Shown: positions 1 to 8,521 of the stretch, piece after piece
How positions within the stretch are numbered: the first letter of the stretch is position 1
How the letters are laid out: every line of letters starts with the position of its first letter
Origin: Spirosoma agri
Lineage (GTDB): Bacteria; Bacteroidota; Bacteroidia; Cytophagales; Spirosomataceae
DNA: 64,000 nt
Reading direction: 5' to 3'
NCBI RefSeq assembly: GCF_010747415.1
Contig: NZ_JAAGNZ010000003.1
Span: 124,001 to 188,000 of the forward strand
Made by a program: the position numbers and the translations under genes
The notes under the pieces: generated by a model
The model's input: only the letters and a program-made list of their open reading frames with translations
The model's database searches: none
Told to the model about the DNA's origin: nothing

Positions 1-2
1 GG

Positions 3-1664
3 TTGGATAAGGACGCCTATACGACACTCAATGCCTATCTGAACTACGCCAAAACGTTTGGACAAGATCATGATCTCAGCGTAACCGTCGGCACAAACTA
101 CGAGCGGGATGAGTACAACTGGTATCAGGCCCGTACCAGCTACGTAGCTAATGATAACGTGCCTTCGCTGAACCTGGGCATTGGCGATGCGACGACTAAA
201 AGCGTTGATGAGCGGCAGAATCACTACGCCATCGGCTCTTATTTCGGGCGCTTCAACTACGCCTACCAACAAAAATACCTGCTTGAAGTGAATACCCGTT
301 ACGATGGTTCGTCGAAGTTCGATGCGGCAAACCGCTGGAAGTTCTTCTACGGGGTATCGGGCGGCTGGCGTATTTCACAGGAGACTTTCATGAAAAATCT
401 GACGTTCCTGAACGACCTGAAACTTCGGGCCTCCTATGGAACGGTTGGTAACCAAAGTAATATTGGTCTGTATGATTACGTTCAACTACTCAATGTAGCG
501 GCAACCGGGGGCGCAACCAGCGCGGGTTTCCCCATCATCGGTGCAAGCCCGGTGGTAACCGTAGCCCCAACGACCAGCTTGGTCAGTTTGAACCGTACCT
601 GGGAACGGGTTGAGACGACAAATTTTGGCTTAGACTTTTCGTTCCTGAATCGTCGTTTGTCGGGTAGCATCGATTATTTTGTGAAACATAACCGGAACAT
701 GCTGCTGGGCCAAACCTTTCCGGCAACGTTGGGAGCAACAGCACCCTTTGCCAATATCGGTCACCTGAAAACCTGGGGATGGGAAGCGGCCTTGAACTGG
801 AATGACCGGATCGGGCAGTTCGGTTACCGGATTGGCGGTAGCCTGACCGATAACCAGAATATACTGTTAAGTTATGGCGGGGCTAATGTCATCAACCAGG
901 GCTTCAATGGGGCCGTGGAAGGGTACGCGCTGGGTTCTTACTTCGGGCTTGAATACGCGGGCCGTATCCAGACCCAGGAACAACTAGCGGCCGCCCGGGC
1001 ACTCGCTGCCGGTAACAACATCAGTATGCCGATCACGACATCGACCCTACCTGGCGTCCGGATTGGCGATAATATGTTTACGGATCTTAATGGCGATGGC
1101 AAGCTGACCGTACCGGGCGATCTGAAATACCTGGGCCGGGACGATCCGCGCTACAGCTTTGCGCTGAACCTAGGCGCCGACTGGAAAGGGTTTGACTTCC
1201 AGGCTGTTTTCCAGGGCGTTGGGCAACGGACGATCTTCCGGGAAGGTAACTGGCGCGTACCGTTCGGTTCGATCTTCCAGGGGCAGACCGATTTCTGGAT
1301 CGGTAAAACCTGGACGCCAACCAACACCGATGCCTACTATCCTATTCTGTCAACAGGTCAGAATGCTACGTCATACAATACGTACAACTACCAGATTTCG
1401 GACTGGTCGGTGGAAAACGGGGCCTATGTACGGCTGAAAAATCTGGTCGTTGGCTATACGCTGCCGGTCAAGATTACGCAGCGCATCAAAGTCGACCGCC
1501 TACGAATCTATTACTCGGGAAATGACCTTTGGGAAATCTCGCACATTCGCGACGGCTGGGACCCTGAAGCAACCCGCAGCGTGGGACGGGCCAACAGTGA
1601 AAACACGTTTACCCGTTATCCCTTCTTCCGGTTGCACACCGTAGGCGTAAACCTTACTTTCTAA
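3..1664 (+). CDS. SusC/RagA-type TonB-linked outer-membrane protein, C-terminal part only
   Basis: This is the C-terminal half of a SusC-like transporter that binds and imports oligosaccharides through the outer membrane with TonB energy. The reading frame is open at the left window edge, so the signal peptide, carboxypeptidase-like domain and plug are missing here. What remains shows alternating aromatic beta-strand sequence, SusC hallmarks such as RYDGSSKF and LNDLKLRASYGTVGN, an FTDLNGDGKLT-type calcium-like loop, and a terminal beta-strand ending in aromatic Phe (VGVNLTF) typical of barrel insertion. The SusD gene begins 69 bases downstream, the normal SusC-SusD arrangement, so the pair probably feeds the enzymes encoded up to 26.8 kb. 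It is not closely similar in wording to the two SusC genes further right. The family call is firm; the ligand cannot be read from sequence. Confidence 0.93.
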   Translation: MDKDAYTTLNAYLNYAKTFGQDHDLSVTVGTNYERDEYNWYQARTSYVANDNVPSLNLGIGDATTKSVDERQNHYAIGSYFGRFNYAYQQKYLLEVNTRYDGSSKFDAANRWKFFYGVSGGWRISQETFMKNLTFLNDLKLRASYGTVGNQSNIGLYDYVQLLNVAATGGATSAGFPIIGASPVVTVAPTTSLVSLNRTWERVETTNFGLDFSFLNRRLSGSIDYFVKHNRNMLLGQTFPATLGATAPFANIGHLKTWGWEAALNWNDRIGQFGYRIGGSLTDNQNILLSYGGANVINQGFNGAVEGYALGSYFGLEYAGRIQTQEQLAAARALAAGNNISMPITTSTLPGVRIGDNMFTDLNGDGKLTVPGDLKYLGRDDPRYSFALNLGADWKGFDFQAVFQGVGQRTIFREGNWRVPFGSIFQGQTDFWIGKTWTPTNTDAYYPILSTGQNATSYNTYNYQISDWSVENGAYVRLKNLVVGYTLPVKITQRIKVDRLRIYYSGNDLWEISHIRDGWDPEATRSVGRANSENTFTRYPFFRLHTVGVNLTF

Positions 1665-1733
1665 TTACCTGGCCTCCGGATGGCCGATACGCTTTGGCGT
1701 TGTCGGTCCATCCCGAACCAAAAAATATAAACT

Positions 1734-3482
1734 ATGAAACCCCTACGGAAACTATATCTTATTTTGCTGGCGGGCACGCTAACACTAACCCAGAACGGCT
1801 GCAATAAAGCCCTGGATTTAGACCCGCTCGATCAACTCTCGGACGCTGCTTACTGGCAGTCCGCCAATGACTTCTTGCTGGCAGCCAACACATTCTACAC
1901 CTATGAGCGGTCATTCATCGACGTACTCTACGACGTAAATGGCTCCACGCAGAACTACCATTCTGATTTCAAAAGCGACTTTGCTTCGGGTCAAAATGCC
2001 TACAGCCGGGGGCTGAACACGGTCCCGACAACAGATGCCAATTACAACAACAACTACAGCCGGATTCGCACGATCAACTATATGCTCGGCAAAGCCAGCG
2101 CATACAGCAACCAGGCTGATATCGCCAAATATGTTGCTGAAGCCAAGTTTTTCCGGGCATACGTGTACTTTGATTTACTTCAGATTTTCGGGGGTGTACC
2201 CATCATCACGACACCGCTGGCAACCGATGCGCCCGAACTACAGGCACCCCGGAACACGCGGGATGAGGTGATCGATTTCATTGTCAAAGATTTGACTGAA
2301 GCCATTGCCGCACTACCCGCCAAGACAGCGCAGAACGTATCAGCGGAGCAGGGGCGAATCAATAAAGAGGTCGCTCAATCGTTTCTGGGTCGGGTGACGC
2401 TCTACGAAGGAACCTGGCAGAAATTTCGCAACAATACCGGCCGCGCCAATACGCTGCTCGACGCTTCCGTAGCCGCCAGCGGAGCCGTCATTACGGGGGC
2501 ACAATACCAGTTGTTTGCCCCGGCAGCCCTGGGTGATTCGGCCCAGAAATATCTGTTCATCCTGGAGAACCAGAAATCGAATCCGGCCAACCTCACCAAG
2601 AGCGCTAACAACGAATACATTCTGGCTAACCGCTATGACTGGACACTCCGGCAGATTCGCCAGAACGTATCGCGGCAGGCGCAGGTAATGTCACCGACCA
2701 AGAATTTTGTTAATCTGATCTTGTGTCAGGATGGGTTACCCATCGAGAAGTCACCGCTCTTCAAAGGGTATGCAACGATGCTTTCCGAATTTCAGAACCG
2801 GGAGAACCGAATGAGATACACGTTGAAAGTGCCGGGTGGGTACTATTGGTTTGGCATCAACAATGCCCGGGTCGACTGGACCAGCGGGGCGGCTGACCGC
2901 GCCACCGCCTACGCATCACCTTTTAAAATGTACACAGGTGGACTCGGTGGCTACGGACACCAGAAATGGATTACGGAGCGGGCCGTGGCCGATAACGAAG
3001 AAGCTTATGATTATCCGGTAATTCGGTACGCTGAAGTTCTGCTTAATTATGCGGAAGCGGTGTTTGAACGGAATGGAACAATCAGCGACGCCGATCTGGA
3101 CAAGTCGCTCAACCTGGTTCGCAATCGGGTGAACAAGACGATGCCGAAGCTGAGCAACGCTTTCGCACAGACCAACGGGCTGGACATGCGAACCGAAATA
3201 CGCCGGGAACGTAACGTAGAACTGTTTTACGAAGGCTTCCGGGTCGACGATCTGAAACGGTGGGCCGCTGCCAGTGAGTTACAGAAACCATTGATTGGTA
3301 TCAAATGGACGGGTACTGAATACCAGGCGTTGTGGCCGGCGATGGCCTCCACGCCTAAAGATGCTGATGGAAACATCATTATCGACGGTAGCCGTTCCTT
3401 TAGCGATAAGAACTATCTGTTGCCCATTCCCACCCAGCAGATTCAGCTGAATCCCCAGCTTACGCAGAACCCAGGCTGGTAA
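1734..3482 (+). CDS. SusD/RagB family surface glycan-binding lipoprotein
   Basis: SusD-like proteins sit on the cell surface as lids over the SusC barrel and deliver glycan to it. The 582-residue product starts with a lipoprotein leader (MKPLRKLYLILLAGTLTLTQNGC), with Cys near residue 23 as the lipidation site, followed by the typical family opening LDLDPLDQLSDAAYWQS. TPR-like helices follow (AEAKFFRAYVYFDLLQIFGG, a recurrent SusD block near residues 137-156) and the C-terminal block YPVIRYAEVLLNYAEA plus RRERNVELFYEGFRVDDLKRW is conserved in the family. Length is normal. It follows the partial SusC by 69 bases and is closed by a strong terminator at 3518-3563, so SusCD may be transcribed apart from the enzymes behind it or be attenuated there. 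Confidence 0.95.
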   Translation: MKPLRKLYLILLAGTLTLTQNGCNKALDLDPLDQLSDAAYWQSANDFLLAANTFYTYERSFIDVLYDVNGSTQNYHSDFKSDFASGQNAYSRGLNTVPTTDANYNNNYSRIRTINYMLGKASAYSNQADIAKYVAEAKFFRAYVYFDLLQIFGGVPIITTPLATDAPELQAPRNTRDEVIDFIVKDLTEAIAALPAKTAQNVSAEQGRINKEVAQSFLGRVTLYEGTWQKFRNNTGRANTLLDASVAASGAVITGAQYQLFAPAALGDSAQKYLFILENQKSNPANLTKSANNEYILANRYDWTLRQIRQNVSRQAQVMSPTKNFVNLILCQDGLPIEKSPLFKGYATMLSEFQNRENRMRYTLKVPGGYYWFGINNARVDWTSGAADRATAYASPFKMYTGGLGGYGHQKWITERAVADNEEAYDYPVIRYAEVLLNYAEAVFERNGTISDADLDKSLNLVRNRVNKTMPKLSNAFAQTNGLDMRTEIRRERNVELFYEGFRVDDLKRWAAASELQKPLIGIKWTGTEYQALWPAMASTPKDADGNIIIDGSRSFSDKNYLLPIPTQQIQLNPQLTQNPGW

Positions 3483-3517
3483 TAGTAATTTCCCACCGTG
3501 CTTGATTAACTACGTCA

Positions 3518-3563
3518 AGGCCACCCAGATCAGTTTATTATAGCATCGGGTGGCCTTCTTTCT
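3518..3563 (+). terminator. Rho-independent-type terminator after susD
   Basis: Arms AAGGCCACCC (3518-3527) and GGGTGGCCTT (3548-3557) are perfectly complementary with a 20-base loop, followed by the pyrimidine tract CTTTCT. It lies 35 bases after the SusD stop and before the next start at 3596. It may end, or partly attenuate, the SusCD transcript. Confidence 0.75.
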
Positions 3564-3595
3564 AAACAACCAATAATTCATTTCCTAAATCAATC

Positions 3596-6500
3596 ATGAA
3601 TCTACCTTTATTCCCCATCGGCCGGGGTAGGGGCACTATTGCCTACCGACAAATCGCCTGGCTTGTTTTGCTGCTGCTGTCCGTAGCGCAGTTCACTCAG
3701 GCACAATCATTTGTGCATCCGGGACTACTCCATAAACAAGCCGACTTCGATCGGATGAAAGCCAAAGTAGACGCTGGTGCTCAACCCTGGAAAGCGGGCT
3801 GGGACGTACTGGTCGCCAACTCAAACTCGTCGCTGACTCGCAATTTTACGAACCCCATTCCGGCTACGGTGTATCGGGGTTTTGATGGTACGAACACGGA
3901 AAACTACGCATCGTTGTTTCGGGATGCCGCAGCCGCCTATCAGACCGCGATTCGCTGGAAAGTGTCGGGCGACGATGCCTATGCTGCCAAATCGATTGCT
4001 ATCCTGAATGCCTGGGCAGCAGGTACAACAGCCCTCAGCGGTACGGCTGACCGGTTTCTGCTGGCGGGTATTCAAGGGTATCAACTGGCCAATGCCGCCG
4101 AAATAATGCGTTCTTACAACGGCTGGGCAGCGGCCGACTTTACCAAGTTTCAGAACTGGATGCTGACGGTCTGGTACCCGATAAATCACGATTTTCTGGT
4201 CAACCACAATGGAGCCTGTATCAGTAACTACTGGGCCAACTGGGATTTGTGCAATATGGCATCTATGCTCAGTATCGGCGTACTCTGCGACCGCCGGGAC
4301 ATCTACAACGAAGCCGTCGATTACTTCAAGAACGGGGCGGGCATGGGCTCGATCAAAAATGTTGTACCGTACGTAGTTGGCGATCTGGGCCAATGGCAGG
4401 AAGCCGGTCGTGATCAGGGCCATACCGTGCTAGGCGTAACGCTGGCCGGCTCTTTTGCCGAAATGGCCTGGAATCAGGGCGACGACTTGTATGGCTATGA
4501 CGACAACCGGCTCCTGAAAGGCTTCGAGTACATCGCTAAATACAACTTAGGTTACGACGTTCCCTTTACGAAATACAGCAATTGTATCGGTGTTGTGCAG
4601 ACGATTGTTTCGGAAGACGGACGGGGCAACATTCGTCCGGTTTGGGAACTGGTGTACAACCACTACGTCAACCGGAAAGGACTATCGGCTCCGTACATAG
4701 CTCGCTTTGCGCAGATTGTCCGGCCCGAAGGTGGTGGCGGTAATTTTGGGCCCAACAGTGGTGGATACGATCAGTTAGGCTTTGGTACACTGACCGCGTC
4801 GCTGGAGGAGCCGGTAAAGCCGAACAGCCAGACGATCAGCTTCCCGGCTATTTCGGCAAAAGAGGTTGGATCGGCTGATTTTTCACCGGGGGCAACCGCT
4901 AGCTCAGGCCTACCTGTGGTATATTCAAGCACCAATCCAGCGGTGGCTTCGGTCAATGCAGATGGCACTATTCACGTAGCGAAACCGGGCACAACAACCA
5001 TCGTCGCGCAGCAAATGGGCGACAGCCAGTACAGCCTGGCCCCAATCGTAACCCAGGTTCTGACCGTGAACCAGATCGCGGGCATTACAGACGGCACCTG
5101 GTCGAACACAGCGGGTATTCTGGCAACGGGCATTATAGCCACAGCGGGTAGTGCCGATTTGACCTGGCCGGGCCAGACGTTTGCCGTTGGTGACCACGTA
5201 CGGCTGACAGGCACTGTACCCGGTGGCTTTACGGCGAATGTACTCTATACCGTCGTGGCAGCAAACGGATCGCAAATCCAGCTTTCGCTACGGCCAGGCG
5301 GCACAGCCATCGTAGCCACCACGTCGATCACAAATGGTACCGGGGCCCGTTTTCTGAAATGGTCGACAGCGACCAACTGGACGAACTCGGTTAGTCCGTC
5401 AGGTATTGGGTCCAATGCTACGTTCGGAGCTACTACGTTTGCTAATATCCCGGGCGTTCAGCTCGACGGTGTCGTTACTATCGGTACGCTGACGTATGCG
5501 GCAAACGGTACGTCGGAATTGACGTTAGCCAGCGGGCTCAACGGCGGTACCCTGAACTTCCAGACCCAATCGGGTACACCTTTACTGACGATGATTAACA
5601 GCGGTGCCCGGAAGTTGTTTATGGGCAATGCTACAAACAATTCGCGGATACCGTTGAAAATTTCCGGCACGCAGGGGCTAAAAATTACGACACCCATTTA
5701 CGGAAGCAGCGGCTCGTACGCTGGTCTTCGTATACAGGCCGCCATGGATTGGAGTGGCTTGCAGGGCGGTATTAATCTGGCACAGGGTACGATCGAACTG
5801 CACACGCCGACAACCACCGTCACCACCGATGTGGATAACGTACTGCTTCCGCCAACCCGAACGACCATGGGTACAGAAGCGACAGCTTTACTCCTGTTCA
5901 ACGGTGCGTCGAACGCCAGCAAGCAGACGATTGGTGCGCTGGATGGTACCTCAGATGCCTACATCGCATCGCGAACGAATGTTACGAACGGAATACCTAC
6001 CCTGGTTGTAGGTGCTGACAATCAAGATGGAACGTTTGAAGGGACCATAGGATCAGGTCCAACGACTGCCGCAGTAGACAAAGGACGGGTCAATCTGGAA
6101 AAAATCGGTACCGGTACGCAGACCATCACGGGTTCGATCAAGAACGGAACGACGACAATTAGCAATGTTCCGTATTACTCGACAGTTGCTGTAAACAACG
6201 GAAAGCTGGTGCTGAATGGAGCCAACGAATACCAGGGTACGACTACCGTAAATGGTGGTGTACTGGTTGTCAATGGCTCGCTGGCCAGTCCTGTTTCGGT
6301 AACCGGCGGCACACTGGCCGGAACGGGTAGCACCAGTGGTTCGGTAACGATTGGTACAAATGGATTTATTGCTCCCGGCAACTCGGTAGGTACGTTTACG
6401 ACGACATCGGCCCTAAGCCTGACCGGCGGTGCAACGTACCAACTGGAGTTAAACAGTAGCGCCAGCACGGCTGACAAACTTGTGGCCAATGGCGTGTCGC

Positions 6501-8374
6501 TTAACAATGCGAATCTGGTTATCACTGACCTCGGAAACGCGACCAGCCTGCCCGCCGGAACCAGCTACATCATCATCGACAACACATCGAGTAATGCCGT
6601 AATGGGGACCTTTGCTGGACTAGCCGAAGGAAGTGTCGTAACGGTTGGCTCGATTCGCTTTCAGATCACCTATCTGGGCGGAACCGGAAACGATGTTGCG
6701 CTGGTAATATCGACGCAGTCTCAGACGATCACCTTCAATGCACTGCCAACCAAGCAGGTCGGCGATGCTGACTTCAATCCGGGCGCTACGGCAAGTTCGG
6801 GCCTATCGGTGAGCTACACCAGCTCAAACACAGCCGTCGCTACGATTATCAACGGTAATGTTCACATAGTAGGGCCGGGTTCAACGACCATTACCGCATT
6901 TCAGTCGGGTGATGCCACGTTTGCGGCTGCGGCTTCGGTCAGTCAGACGTTGACCGTAACGACGCAGACGGCAAATCGTCAACCGGTCTATAACGGATTA
7001 CTGACCAACCAGAGTGCCACCGTCGGTGCTCTATTCACCTACACGATGCCATCGGGAGCGTTTACGGACCCCGACAACGACCTGCTAACGTATTCGGTTA
7101 CGGGACTACCAGCTGGCTTGTCTGTGAACGGCACCACCATTTCCGGGACGCCGGGTAGCGCAACGGGTTCTCCTTTCGTGATTACTATCAAAGCGACGGA
7201 TCCAGGTTCACTCTCCGCGACCGGTAGTTTCACACTGACCGTTAACCCAAGTTCGACGGGTAGTTTTTCTATCGCAGGCGTTACGGGAACCAGTTGCCTG
7301 ACTCTCAGTGCCAATGAGCGCCAACTGACCTTTACGCCCCAGTACAGCGGTACGAACGGTCATCCGATTACGTTCCAGATTACCAACGAAACCCTACCGA
7401 CAACCAGCGTATCGGCGCAGCCTGTTACCTTGAAGCTCTACACGGATAACCCGGTCATCAATCTGAAGGCCAGTCAGTCGGGCGTCAACGCAACCTATGC
7501 GTATAGCTGGCAGTCCGTCTGTCAGCCCGGAAGCGTCACGGCGAATCAGCCACCGAGTCTGATTACGCCCATCCCAAACCTGGAAGCTACGCAGGGGACT
7601 TCGTTCAATTACCTGATTCCGGCGAATACCTTTTCCGACCCCGATGGCGATCAGCTCACGTTGACAGCTACAGGCCTACCCGCAACCTTGTCGTTGATGA
7701 CAAACGTGATCAGTGGTACGCCTACGGCACAAGGGGTGTACTCAGTGACGGTAACGGCGGGCGATGGTAAAGGACTGAGCGCGTCGAGCATTTTTACGCT
7801 GGCGGTCAACCCAGCCCCGACAGGAAGTTTTGCCTTCGCGGGTGTTACGGGAGCCAATTGCCAGATTCTTAGCACCAACGAGCGGCAATTGACGTTTACT
7901 CCGCAGTACACTGGTGTCAACGGACAGGCGATTACCTTTCAGGTCGTCAACGAAACGCTACCAACGACCAGTGTAACAGCACAACCTGTCTCTCTGAAGC
8001 TGTACATAGACAATCCGGTTATCAATCTGAAAGCTACCCAGTCAGGCGTCACGGCGAATTACGCCTACAACTGGAAAACGGTCTGCTCAGGATCAAGCCG
8101 GGTAGGTGTTCATACGGACAGCCCACTTACCCTGACCGCGCTAGGCAACCCGGTTGCGGGCGATCAGGCTCGGGTTGAAATTCATGGAGCGGATGGCCAA
8201 CGCGTTAAACTGACGCTGACGGACCTGAATGGCAAACCACTTTTTGAGCAGCTGATCGAATCGGTCACCTCTGGTCAGCAGCAGGTGATTCCGATGAACC
8301 ATCGGGCGGGTGTCTACCTGCTCCGGGCTACCTCCGACACCGAGCGGACAACGATCAAGCTGGTGAAGCCATAG
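3596..8374 (+). CDS. Giant T9SS-exported protein: alginate-lyase-like domain, autotransporter-type repeats, Ig-like modules
   Basis: Residues about 1-36 are a long signal peptide. Residues about 37-390 match the alginate-lyase (alpha/alpha toroid) superfamily: NHNGACISNYWANWD near 202-216 and GRDQGHT near 270 hold the Asn/His/Arg type residues used by such lyases, so cleavage of a uronate-containing glycan is the best guess. Next come a Big-type Ig domain (about 414-495), a beta-strand-repeat stretch resembling autotransporter PATR repeats (about 620-1035, with NGKLVLNGANEYQGTTTVN), a second Big-like domain (about 1040-1120), two He_PIG-like Ig domains (about 1125-1215 and 1315-1405), each followed by an 88-residue cysteine-bounded repeat (about 1221-1310 and 1409-1497). 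The last 85 residues (ending GVYLLRATSDTERTTIKLVKP-like) are a type A T9SS sorting domain. The stop is followed by a strong terminator. Exact lyase family and substrate are not determined; glucuronan or alginate-like substrates are possible. Confidence 0.82.
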   Translation: MNLPLFPIGRGRGTIAYRQIAWLVLLLLSVAQFTQAQSFVHPGLLHKQADFDRMKAKVDAGAQPWKAGWDVLVANSNSSLTRNFTNPIPATVYRGFDGTNTENYASLFRDAAAAYQTAIRWKVSGDDAYAAKSIAILNAWAAGTTALSGTADRFLLAGIQGYQLANAAEIMRSYNGWAAADFTKFQNWMLTVWYPINHDFLVNHNGACISNYWANWDLCNMASMLSIGVLCDRRDIYNEAVDYFKNGAGMGSIKNVVPYVVGDLGQWQEAGRDQGHTVLGVTLAGSFAEMAWNQGDDLYGYDDNRLLKGFEYIAKYNLGYDVPFTKYSNCIGVVQTIVSEDGRGNIRPVWELVYNHYVNRKGLSAPYIARFAQIVRPEGGGGNFGPNSGGYDQLGFGTLTASLEEPVKPNSQTISFPAISAKEVGSADFSPGATASSGLPVVYSSTNPAVASVNADGTIHVAKPGTTTIVAQQMGDSQYSLAPIVTQVLTVNQIAGITDGTWSNTAGILATGIIATAGSADLTWPGQTFAVGDHVRLTGTVPGGFTANVLYTVVAANGSQIQLSLRPGGTAIVATTSITNGTGARFLKWSTATNWTNSVSPSGIGSNATFGATTFANIPGVQLDGVVTIGTLTYAANGTSELTLASGLNGGTLNFQTQSGTPLLTMINSGARKLFMGNATNNSRIPLKISGTQGLKITTPIYGSSGSYAGLRIQAAMDWSGLQGGINLAQGTIELHTPTTTVTTDVDNVLLPPTRTTMGTEATALLLFNGASNASKQTIGALDGTSDAYIASRTNVTNGIPTLVVGADNQDGTFEGTIGSGPTTAAVDKGRVNLEKIGTGTQTITGSIKNGTTTISNVPYYSTVAVNNGKLVLNGANEYQGTTTVNGGVLVVNGSLASPVSVTGGTLAGTGSTSGSVTIGTNGFIAPGNSVGTFTTTSALSLTGGATYQLELNSSASTADKLVANGVSLNNANLVITDLGNATSLPAGTSYIIIDNTSSNAVMGTFAGLAEGSVVTVGSIRFQITYLGGTGNDVALVISTQSQTITFNALPTKQVGDADFNPGATASSGLSVSYTSSNTAVATIINGNVHIVGPGSTTITAFQSGDATFAAAASVSQTLTVTTQTANRQPVYNGLLTNQSATVGALFTYTMPSGAFTDPDNDLLTYSVTGLPAGLSVNGTTISGTPGSATGSPFVITIKATDPGSLSATGSFTLTVNPSSTGSFSIAGVTGTSCLTLSANERQLTFTPQYSGTNGHPITFQITNETLPTTSVSAQPVTLKLYTDNPVINLKASQSGVNATYAYSWQSVCQPGSVTANQPPSLITPIPNLEATQGTSFNYLIPANTFSDPDGDQLTLTATGLPATLSLMTNVISGTPTAQGVYSVTVTAGDGKGLSASSIFTLAVNPAPTGSFAFAGVTGANCQILSTNERQLTFTPQYTGVNGQAITFQVVNETLPTTSVTAQPVSLKLYIDNPVINLKATQSGVTANYAYNWKTVCSGSSRVGVHTDSPLTLTALGNPVAGDQARVEIHGADGQRVKLTLTDLNGKPLFEQLIESVTSGQQQVIPMNHRAGVYLLRATSDTERTTIKLVKP

Positions 8375-8397
8375 GGCAAACCGAGCCGCATCGCTGA

Positions 8398-8439
8398 AAA
8401 AAAGAGCGGGGAAGTCCAGGGACTTCCCCGCTCTTTTTT
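8398..8439 (+). terminator. Strong rho-independent terminator after the giant lyase gene
   Basis: Arms AAAAAAGAGCGGGGAAGTC (8398-8416) and GACTTCCCCGCTCTTTTTT (8421-8439) pair perfectly over 19 bases with the four-base loop CAGG. The A-tract/T-tract makes it function in either direction. It starts 24 bases after the stop codon at 8374, so the genes from 8522 on probably have their own promoter. Confidence 0.93.
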
Positions 8440-8521
8440 CACACCATAATAAAGACTCTTCTTCGGTACGGCAAAGGGTATCCGGGGCCGGGCCTTGTCT
8501 ATTTCGTACTAGAGGTTCATA

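Noticed and set aside
3821..4423. 200-residue frame on the - strand inside the giant lyase gene
   Set aside because: Lies wholly within a well-supported + strand gene; composition is that of a reverse-strand shadow of GC-rich coding sequence.
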